13,447 nucleotides of DNA, from positions 1-13,447 of the forward strand of contig CALAZX010000028.1 of NCBI GenBank assembly GCA_937926555.1, given 5' to 3'. Made by a program: the position numbers and the translations under genes. The stretch's first letter is position 1. Each line of letters starts with the position of its first letter. Source of the stretch: an uncultured Negativicutes bacterium (GTDB lineage Bacteria > Bacillota > Negativicutes > Acidaminococcales > Acidaminococcaceae). Positions 1-5,378 of this stretch are shown here, piece by piece. Below the pieces are notes generated by a model. That model did not search any database, was not told where the DNA came from, and saw nothing but the letters and a program-made list of their open reading frames with translations.

Positions 1-47
1 CCCTTCCGCTCCCTTCGATTTCCTTCCGCTTCCTTTCACTTACACGC
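1..47. other. Pyrimidine-rich window edge, no gene seen
   Basis: The first 47 bases are almost all C and T on the plus strand and contain the imperfectly repeated word CCTTCCGCT (near 2 and 22). No start, stop-bounded gene or RNA was recognised. It may be the 3' flank of a gene outside the window. Confidence 0.4.
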
Positions 48-77
48 AAAAAAAAGACCCGCCCCAAAGGGCAGGTC
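48..77 (-). terminator. Intrinsic terminator downstream of the tRNA
   Basis: Read on the minus strand, a 9-bp GC-rich stem (one G-U pair) with a TTTG loop at 77-56 is followed directly by eight U residues (55-48). It lies about 40 bases past the tRNA 3' end and closes the minus-strand unit that contains the tRNA and, possibly, the barnase/barstar operon. A smaller CCTC/GAGG hairpin at 91-103 sits between the tRNA and this terminator. Confidence 0.9.
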
Positions 78-115
78 CTTATCCGTTGTACCTCAAAGCG
101 AGGATTTTATACTAT

Positions 116-190
116 TGGAGGCGACGCCTGGAATTGAACACAGGGATGAAGGTTTTGCGAACCTATGCCTTGACACTTGGCTACGTCGCC
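116..190 (-). tRNA. tRNA-Cys (GCA), aberrant minor type
   Basis: The minus strand folds as a 75-base tRNA with encoded CCA. The acceptor stem is GGCGACG/CGTCGCC, the discriminator base is U (usual for Cys), the D-stem is GCC/GGC and the anticodon is GCA at 158-156. It departs from normal tRNA-Cys in several ways. The base before the anticodon is C where U33 is nearly universal. The D-loop is AAGTGTCAA, so the usual GG pair (G18G19) is lost and G19 cannot pair with C56. Base pair 27-43 is U-U. The T-arm 5' strand is CCTGTG facing CCAGG, which needs one bulged U. It can also be drawn with an eighth acceptor pair (U8-G65) and a 4-bp bulged T-stem. Mukai et al. (2017, NAR) described minor cysteine tRNAs with a modified 8/4 structure and one bulge, which this resembles. 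It could instead be a decaying tRNA-Cys copy. It has its own promoter and terminator. Confidence 0.8.
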
Positions 191-235
191 GTTTTGCAGA
201 ATTGTCGCCTGGCGGCGATTTTTCTGACGGGTTTT

Positions 236-264
236 ATCTTACCATAGTCCTATGAATTTGTCAA
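236..264 (-). promoter_or_regulatory. Sigma-70-type promoter for the tRNA
   Basis: On the minus strand, TTGACA (264-259) is followed after exactly 17 bases by TAAGAT (241-236). Transcription would start near 229 and give a leader of about 40 bases before the tRNA. The leader holds a TCGCC/GGCGA hairpin (218-205). The -35 box is a perfect consensus, which suggests active transcription of the odd tRNA. Confidence 0.7.
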
Positions 265-270
265 ATCATA

Positions 271-537
271 TTATTCAACTTTTAATTTAATTTGATGATT
301 CTCCCCCACGGCCTCCTCAAAAACCAGGATCAGCTGGTTGCCGTATTCCCCCAGATGGTCCTCGTCGTTGAGCTGCCTGGGCAGGACGATCTCCATGGGA
401 CTGCCGATCTCCGTCAGGCAGTCGTGCAGGGCGTCCAGGTTCTTCCCGTAGTAGTCCGGGAATCCCAGTTTCCTCTGCAGCGCCGCGTGGGCCGCCTTTC
501 TATTTCTGAACTCTTCCTCCGTGAAAACAACTCGCAT
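271..537 (-). CDS. Barstar-family ribonuclease inhibitor
   Basis: This 88-residue cytoplasmic protein has the length of barstar (about 90 aa). The core Y29-Y30-G-K-N-L-D-A-L-H-D matches barstar's barnase-binding helix: Y29, N33, D35 and D39 are kept, while barstar W38 is H38 here. E75 corresponds to barstar E76. In known pairs the acidic face plugs the RNase active site, so this protein should neutralise the upstream-encoded RNase before export. The ATG at 537 is preceded by a strong GAGGAGG site that overlaps the RNase stop codon. The gap between the two genes is 13 bases, so they form a translationally close operon. No terminator is seen right after it; transcripts may read into the tRNA. 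The family call is firm; inhibition of this specific partner is inferred from adjacency and conserved contacts. Confidence 0.92.
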   Translation of the reverse strand: MRVVFTEEEFRNRKAAHAALQRKLGFPDYYGKNLDALHDCLTEIGSPMEIVLPRQLNDEDHLGEYGNQLILVFEEAVGENHQIKLKVE

Positions 538-550
538 GGTCTGTCCCTCC

Positions 551-1081
551 TCAGTAAAGCTGCTCGAAATGGCTGTAATGGGACGGGGAGTAGAAAATCA
601 GCCCGTCGCTGGAGAACACGATCCGTTTCGGTCCCCGTGAGCCTTTCCGGTAGTCGATGTCGCACTCGGTCCATTTCCGTCCGCTCTTGTCCGGCAGGAT
701 CTTCTCGTAGTTGCCGAAGCGGTCGCCGCCGATGCTCTTGCCCGGGGCCAGCTTGTCCAGCGTGCCCTGCTCTTTCCAGCCCAGCTTGCGGGCTTCCGCT
801 TTGGTGATGTAGTTGGGCGGCAGTTTCCGGAACACGTGGATGTAGGCGGCCACATGGTCCTTGTCCGTGTAAGCCTCTCCCTGGACAACTTCCGTCCGCT
901 TGCCGTTCCGGTCCACCGCCGCTACGGCCTTGGGACCGCTGTCCTTCGTCTCCTGCTGCACCTCCACCGCCGGCGCCTTGCTCCCGGCGGCCTTGGCGCT
1001 TCCGCTCTGCTGCCCGCAGCCCGCCACCAGTCCGATGGTCAGGACCAGGGCGCAGAGGAAGCCCATCAGCTTCTTCATCAT
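551..1081 (-). CDS. Lipoprotein barnase-type ribonuclease
   Basis: This 176-residue protein is a guanyl-preferring endoribonuclease of the barnase (N1/T1) family. Residues 1-21 are a lipoprotein signal with the lipobox V-A-G-C (lipidated C22). Residues 23-80 are a low-complexity, Ala/Lys-rich linker, and residues about 88-176 are the barnase domain. All catalytic positions are visible: K115 (barnase K27) in APGKSIGGD, E129 (E73) in WTECDIDY, R139 and R143 (R83, R87), and H158 (H102) with Y159. An in-frame ATG at 1105 lies before the AGGAGG site (1097-1092), so the ATG at 1081 is chosen. The barstar gene follows after 13 bases. Classical barnase is freely secreted; a lipid anchor would hold this one on a membrane, in the periplasm or at the surface. 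Role (nutrient RNA degradation or competition) cannot be decided from sequence. Confidence 0.92.
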   Translation of the reverse strand: MMKKLMGFLCALVLTIGLVAGCGQQSGSAKAAGSKAPAVEVQQETKDSGPKAVAAVDRNGKRTEVVQGEAYTDKDHVAAYIHVFRKLPPNYITKAEARKLGWKEQGTLDKLAPGKSIGGDRFGNYEKILPDKSGRKWTECDIDYRKGSRGPKRIVFSSDGLIFYSPSHYSHFEQLY

Positions 1082-1198
1082 ATGCCTTTCTCCTCCTATA
1101 ATCATGCCTGATCGCGCCGCATGTGTTGCGGCTTTTCATCTATCCTCTGCGGCCCGTTTTCCGCCGCAGCGCGATTTCTTCCGCCATCCCCTTCCGGA

Positions 1199-2326
1199 TC
1201 ACTTGTCCGGGAAGGTCAGTGTGGCCAGGGCCTTCTTGATGATGAGCCGCGCCTTCTCCTCATTCTCGGGGTGATAGAGGAAGCCCAGCTCCATCACGTC
1301 ATCCCCGTCCCGGAAGATGTAGCTCTCGTTGTAGTCGCCTTTCAGCCGGTAGATGTTCCGGATGCATTCCCGGCCCTGCACTTCCGTGAAGACGCCGTGG
1401 AAATCCTCCGCCTCGTCCCGGGTGTCACGCATCACTTTCGCCTTCAGGTCCTCCAATACAGCGTCCCTGGAGCCTTCCGCCACGGGGAAACGGGGCAGGA
1501 AGCGCCATTTCTCATCGGCGGCGGATTCCAGCACCATCCCCACCATGGCGGCCTCGTTGCCGTAGACCGCGGTGTTGGGAGCATCCCCCAGATTGATGCA
1601 GGATGCGGGGAGCTGGCAGGAGTAGCCCATGCCCTTGATCTCCGCCGTGGTCCACAGGGGATAGATCTCCACCGTCTCCATGAAACCGGGGATCTCCGGT
1701 CCGTACTTCTTATACTGGCTTTCCGGCATGATATAGGTCACCGCGTACATCCGGTTCTCCGTGACGAAGACGTACTTGTCACGGACGATGGTGCGGCTGC
1801 CGTCGGCGGCCTTGGCCGAGGTTGCGATGTGCACCGTGTCCTGTCCGGCCACCGTCTCCCGCTTCATGGTCAGCACCTTCTTCCCGGAGTTCTTCGCCAC
1901 CTGCTTGGCGTTGAACAGCAGCTCCTTGCGGAACTCCTCCACCTGGAAGGGCATCAGCGGCCCCCGCAGGTCCAGCCGGGCGATGTCCACCGTCACCCCG
2001 GCGTCGGTCTTTCTGTCCACGGCCCGGAGCACCGCCACCGGGTTCTGCCCCAGGGGCTGGGCCGCCATCTCCGCCGGGAAGGCCATGCTGAAACCGTTGG
2101 CCGTATTGCTGAAAATCTGCAGCGCCGGATTCTCACCGTCCGGCTTCACGTCGGGATACGCCGCCTTGGTATCCGCTACAGAGTCCTTCCCGGCAACTGC
2201 CGCACTTCCCGCCCCGGAGCCGACCGTGACGGCCTTCTCCGCTCCTGCCGCACCCGCCACCGCCGGCAGTGCCAGCATCGCCAGGCAGCACAGGGCGCAG
2301 AGTCTCTTTATCATCTTGTGGAACAT
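1199..2326 (-). CDS. Secreted protein of unknown function, two similar halves
   Basis: The product has 375 residues. Residues 1-28 form a Sec signal peptide (M-I-K-R then a Leu/Ala/Cys core, AxA-type sites near A23-A28), so it is exported. The mature part has two halves that look alike: residues about 70-222 and 230-373 each begin with a G-[FY]-S-x-x-x-P strand, contain a long polar helix followed by a V-x-G-[QR]-[DE] turn, then an aromatic strand and a closing helix. This is the layout of Mog1/PsbP-like (DUF1795-type) domains, but that fold assignment is a guess from pattern only. The ATG at 2326 follows AAAGGTG at 7 bases; an in-frame ATG at 2395 would translate the purine-rich leader and has no ribosome site. 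It lies 117 bases upstream of the RNase gene, same strand, with no clear terminator between, so read-through is possible. Confidence 0.8.
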   Translation of the reverse strand: MFHKMIKRLCALCCLAMLALPAVAGAAGAEKAVTVGSGAGSAAVAGKDSVADTKAAYPDVKPDGENPALQIFSNTANGFSMAFPAEMAAQPLGQNPVAVLRAVDRKTDAGVTVDIARLDLRGPLMPFQVEEFRKELLFNAKQVAKNSGKKVLTMKRETVAGQDTVHIATSAKAADGSRTIVRDKYVFVTENRMYAVTYIMPESQYKKYGPEIPGFMETVEIYPLWTTAEIKGMGYSCQLPASCINLGDAPNTAVYGNEAAMVGMVLESAADEKWRFLPRFPVAEGSRDAVLEDLKAKVMRDTRDEAEDFHGVFTEVQGRECIRNIYRLKGDYNESYIFRDGDDVMELGFLYHPENEEKARLIIKKALATLTFPDK

Positions 2327-2415
2327 GGAATCACACCTTTTCTCGGATTGTCTTCTTACTTCTCTTCTTGCTTTTCTTCTTTTTCGGCACAGCATTGCCG
2401 CGGCGTCACAGCATC

Positions 2416-2459
2416 ATGACGTCATCCAGCCGCCTTGCCGCCTATACCTCATTTTACCA
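2416..2459 (-). promoter_or_regulatory. Candidate promoter and operator for the two-half secreted protein
   Basis: On the minus strand an extended -10 box TGGTAAAAT (2459-2451) has no good -35 box. About 20-30 bases downstream of the expected start lies the perfect 10-base palindrome ATGACGTCAT (2416-2425), placed where a repressor could block transcription. Between it and the start codon at 2326 the leader is almost pure purine. Apart from this and the terminator at 2477-2505, nothing else was seen in 2327-2603. Confidence 0.35.
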
Positions 2460-2476
2460 CAGCCGCCCTTCCGGGG

Positions 2477-2505
2477 AAAATAAAAAAGCGGAGCCTGAGC
2501 TCCGC
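2477..2505 (-). terminator. Intrinsic terminator of the EamA transporter gene
   Basis: On the minus strand the perfect 7-bp stem GCGGAGC/GCTCCGC with a TCAG loop (2505-2488) is followed by TTTTTTATTTT (2487-2477). It lies about 100 bases after the EamA stop codon and separates that gene from the secreted-protein gene. Confidence 0.9.
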
Positions 2506-2603
2506 TTGTGGAATCATTCATATCCGCGCCGCCGCAGCCCCGCGCTTCTTGCCGCACAGGACTGTCCGCGGCCGCTTCCGCTTCTGTCAGAAAGCCCTCT
2601 CCC

Positions 2604-3485
2604 CTACTGGCCCACGCCGGTGAGCTTGCCGGGGATGTTGCCGATGGCGATGCCGCCGATAATCAGTGCGATGCCAAGCAGCTGGGAGCCCGTGACGCTC
2701 TCACCCAGCACGAAGAGGGACATCAGCACCGCCACCGGCAGCTCGGAGGAGGTGAGGATGGTGCCCAGGCCCGGTCCCACATGGGGCATGCCCACGGCGA
2801 AGAGGAAGGGCGGCAGGGTGACGCCGAAGAAGCCCAGCAGCAGGCCGTAAGGCAGCAGATGGGGCAGGATCTCGGTGTTCAGCAGGAACACGGGAGGCAT
2901 CACCATGAAGATGACGCAGGAGGACCCGGTGGCGATGAGGGCGCTCTTCAGCACCGGCTGCACCTCGTTGGCCACGGCGCCGGCACCCAGCATGGACAGG
3001 GTGTAGGTGATGGCCGACAGGAAGCCCCAGAGCATGCCGATAGAAGGCGTGAAGTCGCCGTCCGCGGTGACCCCCGCCGCCAGGACGGAGCCAACCAGGA
3101 GGATGCCGATGGACACGGCCTTCTGCCGGGAGGGCATCCGCTTGTAGTAGATGCTGTCGAACAGGGTCCCCAGCCAGACGAACTGGAACAGCAGCACCAC
3201 CGCCAGGGAGGCGTTCAGGGTCTGCAGGGAATGGTAGTAGAAGATGCTGGTCATGGCGAAGGGCACGCCGCACAGCAGCAGCTTCACCACGTTCTTGCCG
3301 CTGACGGCGGTCTTCTTGGTGAAGAGCCAGGCTAGCCACAGCAGCAGCGTGCCGGTGAGGCACTGGGAGCCGGCCACGTCGGCCAGCTGGAACCCGGCCC
3401 CGTAGGCCAGTTTGACAAAGGTGGAGAGTATGCCGTAACAGCACCCCGCCAGGAACACGATCAGCACATAATAACTTTTTCTCAC
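2604..3485 (-). CDS. EamA/DMT-family transporter
   Basis: The product has 293 residues, close to the 290-300 usual for ten-helix EamA proteins of the drug/metabolite transporter superfamily. It is nearly all hydrophobic segments in two five-helix halves, each an EamA domain (about 1-140 and 147-285). The second half ends with the typical run S-S-E-L-P-V-A-V-L, then F-V-L-G-E-S-V-T-G-x-Q-L-L-G and a last helix of I-I-x-G-G. The start is taken as GTG at 3485 because GGAAGG lies 9 bases before it and the helix-1 sequence begins at once. Upstream in-frame ATGs (to 3584) would translate the leader terminator and are rejected. Such proteins export or import amino acids, sugars or drugs; the substrate cannot be read here. 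A terminator-bearing leader precedes it (3511-3670), suggesting regulation by attenuation. Confidence 0.88.
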   Translation of the reverse strand: MRKSYYVLIVFLAGCCYGILSTFVKLAYGAGFQLADVAGSQCLTGTLLLWLAWLFTKKTAVSGKNVVKLLLCGVPFAMTSIFYYHSLQTLNASLAVVLLFQFVWLGTLFDSIYYKRMPSRQKAVSIGILLVGSVLAAGVTADGDFTPSIGMLWGFLSAITYTLSMLGAGAVANEVQPVLKSALIATGSSCVIFMVMPPVFLLNTEILPHLLPYGLLLGFFGVTLPPFLFAVGMPHVGPGLGTILTSSELPVAVLMSLFVLGESVTGSQLLGIALIIGGIAIGNIPGKLTGVGQ

Positions 3486-3510
3486 AGTTGAAATCCTTCC
3501 TTTCTGACAG

Positions 3511-3543
3511 AAAAAAACACACAGCCGCATCCGCAGCTGTGTG
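3511..3543 (-). terminator. Intrinsic terminator in the EamA leader
   Basis: On the minus strand an 11-bp stem with a GGAT loop (3543-3518) is followed by seven U residues (3517-3511), ending about 25 bases before the GTG start of the EamA gene. It is either the terminator of the upstream symporter gene (stop 154 bases away) or the expression platform of an attenuator. An alternative pairing that destroys it favours the second reading. Confidence 0.85.
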
Positions 3544-3670
3544 GTGAAAACAGAGATAAACTCTACAAAAGTCCACATCCGCAAAGGTTTTGCGTCTTCA
3601 GTTTTACCCTCCGGGGAGGGTTCTCCGCAGGCCGTCCGGTAATGGCCTCCAGCGTTACTGTACTATTCTA
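3544..3670 (-). ncRNA. Candidate structured leader (riboswitch or attenuator) of the EamA gene
   Basis: Between a possible -10 box TAGAAT (3670-3665; the -35 is poor) and the leader terminator, the minus-strand RNA can form several hairpins: AGGCC/GGCCT; ACCCTC/GAGGGT (3621-3606); CGCAAA/TTTGCG with a 3-base loop (3594-3580); and AGAG/CTCT (3564-3552). TGTGG at 3577-3573 can pair with CCACA at 3544-3540. That pairing takes bases from the 5' arm of the terminator stem, so the two folds exclude each other. I could not match it to a riboswitch class I know; GACGCAAA resembles a piece of the c-di-GMP-I aptamer, but the rest of that consensus is absent. Confidence 0.4.
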
Positions 3671-3696
3671 TCACAAAACTGCGTTTTTTGCATCCC

Positions 3697-5103
3697 TCAC
3701 CCCTGGAGTTTCTCCACGTCGATGGGGGTCTTGTCCACCAGGCGCACGATGATGAGGGTGATGATGCAGATGATCCACTCGAAGTAGATCACATGGGGCA
3801 GGAAACGGATCGCCGGGCAGAACTGCCATGCGAAGAGTCCCACGATGCCCACCAGGGTGGTCCAGAAGGCCGTGTTCTTGCGGCACAGGCCCGGTGCGAA
3901 GATGGTGCACAGGAACACCAGGGTGAAGGCGGTGGTCAGGCTCAGGCCGATCAGCATCATCTTCACGATGCCCACGGCGTAGAAGGCCAGCCACAGGGTC
4001 ACGAGGCCTCCCGCCAGGATGAAGAGGCGGTTGGCTTTAACGTAGTGGTCCTGGCTGATGTCAGAATTCACGAACCGCTTGTAGATATCCTGGGCGATCA
4101 GGGTTCCGGCGCCCAGGAGGATGGTGCAGGCAGTGGAAACGTCCGCGGCCCACAGAGCCGCCAGCGTCATGCCGGAAGAGAACGGGTCCAGGCTCATGAT
4201 GACCTGGGGCAGCGCCATGGTGGGGTTCAGCCCGGGGAACTCGACCTTGGCGGCCAGTCCCAGGATGGCGGACAGGAACCCGATGGGGAAGATCAGCAGG
4301 CCGCCGTAGATGAAGCCGCGTTTGGCGGTCTTGGCGTCCTTGGCCCCGCAGGCGATCTGCACAGGTCCCTGGGCGGTGATGGCCTGGGTGGCCATGACGA
4401 TGATCCAGCCCAGCAGCATGGCCATGGAGAGGCCGCCCATGGGACCGAACCAGTCGAAGTTCGCCGCCGGAAGCTGCGCCTGGATATTGGCGATGCCGCC
4501 GTGGCGCATGAGGATCCGGATCAGGGAGTACAATATACCTAAATAGATGATTGTCACGCTGAGGATATTGGACAGTCCGGAAGACCAGAGGCCACCGATG
4601 GTGGTGACGCCGATGAAGACCACCGCGCTGGTGATCATGCCGGTCTTCATGGTGAAGATGTCCGGCATCAGGGTCGCCAGGATGGAACCGCCCGCCACGT
4701 ACTGGAGGGAGGTGATACACATCATGATCAGGGACAGTCCGATGACGCTGATGATGCGCGCCTTCTTGTCATAGCAGCGCTCAAACAGCTCGGGCACCGT
4801 GGTGCAGTTGAGGGAACGGTATTTCCCCGCGGCCACGAAGCCCATGACGATGGCGCCGATAGCCCAGGCGCCGTTATACCAGCCGGCACCCAGGCCGATC
4901 TGGGTGGCGCTCTCCGCCACACCCACCGTGGAGGCCGCACCTACGGCCATACCGGTGATGCTCACTGCCACCATGCCGGCGGAGAACTTGCGCCCCGCGA
5001 ACAGGTACTCGGTGGGATTCTGGTCCGCCCGGCGTTTCACATAGAAGGAAATGCCGAAGAGCAGACAGATGTACAACACGACAATTACCAATTGAATAGA
5101 CAT
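3697..5103 (-). CDS. Sodium:solute symporter (SSS) family transporter
   Basis: The product has 468 residues with about 13 hydrophobic segments, the normal size and topology of the SSS family (LeuT fold; PutP, PanF, SGLT). The N-terminal start (M-S-I-Q, helix 1, then R-R-x-x-x-x-P-T-E-Y-L-F-A-G-R) is the usual SSS pattern. S323-T324 in A-D-V-S-T-A lines up with the Na2-site Ser/Thr pair of PutP (S340/T341), so Na+ coupling is likely. The G-G-L-W-S-S loop near 170 differs from the PutP/PanF form, so the substrate is left open. The ATG at 5103 follows TAGGAG at a good distance; a GTG three codons earlier overlaps that site and is rejected. It is divergent from the MFS gene and has its own promoter and structured leader. 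The next gene on the strand, EamA, starts 211 bases later. Confidence 0.88.
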   Translation of the reverse strand: MSIQLVIVVLYICLLFGISFYVKRRADQNPTEYLFAGRKFSAGMVAVSITGMAVGAASTVGVAESATQIGLGAGWYNGAWAIGAIVMGFVAAGKYRSLNCTTVPELFERCYDKKARIISVIGLSLIMMCITSLQYVAGGSILATLMPDIFTMKTGMITSAVVFIGVTTIGGLWSSGLSNILSVTIIYLGILYSLIRILMRHGGIANIQAQLPAANFDWFGPMGGLSMAMLLGWIIVMATQAITAQGPVQIACGAKDAKTAKRGFIYGGLLIFPIGFLSAILGLAAKVEFPGLNPTMALPQVIMSLDPFSSGMTLAALWAADVSTACTILLGAGTLIAQDIYKRFVNSDISQDHYVKANRLFILAGGLVTLWLAFYAVGIVKMMLIGLSLTTAFTLVFLCTIFAPGLCRKNTAFWTTLVGIVGLFAWQFCPAIRFLPHVIYFEWIICIITLIIVRLVDKTPIDVEKLQG

Positions 5104-5126
5104 CCTACACACTCCTACAGTTTTTT

Positions 5127-5225
5127 ATACGCCACAAAGATGACCCCGGCGCGTCCGGGATGCCGCGCCGCCATGCTTCTACCGGTCCCGGGAAAACTTT
5201 TCCGGTCACCTTGCATACTGCGTAT
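5127..5225 (-). ncRNA. Candidate structured 5' leader of the symporter gene
   Basis: The RNA expected from the promoter at 5232-5259 begins near 5225 with ATACGC, which pairs perfectly with GCGTAT at 5132-5127, about 10 bases before the ribosome site. A second helix pairs 5210-5204 with 5145-5139 (7 bp, one G-U). Inside is a GGCGCG/CGCGCC hairpin (5169-5148). An alternative hairpin, ACCGG/CCGGT (5206-5181), uses bases of the second helix, so two folds compete. There is no U-run, so any control would act on translation. No known class was recognised. Confidence 0.35.
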
Positions 5226-5231
5226 GGAATC

Positions 5232-5259
5232 ATTTTACTATAAATCTCATTTTTTTCAA
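5232..5259 (-). promoter_or_regulatory. Promoter of the symporter gene
   Basis: On the minus strand TTGAAA (5259-5254) and TAAAAT (5237-5232) are 16 bases apart within an AT-rich stretch. The leader is about 120 bases long. Confidence 0.6.
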
Positions 5260-5306
5260 TATTTTCTTCCATAATATAACAGGATAAATCATTTTTTGCT
5301 GTTTGA

Positions 5307-5315
5307 TGGTATAAT
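5307..5315 (+). promoter_or_regulatory. Extended -10 promoter of the MFS gene
   Basis: TGGTATAAT (5307-5315) is a perfect extended -10 box on the plus strand; no good -35 box is present. It lies about 65 bases before the ATG at 5379 and about 50 bases from the opposing symporter promoter, so the two divergent genes share one control region. Confidence 0.65.
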
Positions 5316-5378
5316 GAAACCATAGCGGGAAACTCGGTTTCAGGAATATCTATCTCGCACGGGAAAGTGAGACCTTTT

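Noticed and set aside
205..224. Plus-strand terminator TCGCC/GGCGA followed by TTTTTC
   Set aside because: No plus-strand gene ends nearby; the hairpin lies in the tRNA leader on the other strand. It remains only a weak possibility.
1121..2419. Plus-strand open frame of 432 codons opposite the secreted protein
   Set aside because: His/Leu/Arg-rich translation with no domain, no ribosome site; the minus strand has a signal peptide and a proper start.
3574..3606. c-di-GMP-I (GEMM) riboswitch, suggested by GACGCAAA
   Set aside because: The other conserved GEMM parts (the CACAGGGCAAACC and GGTAGCGGGGTTACC type segments) are missing, and the motif is explained by a simple CGCAAA/TTTGCG hairpin.
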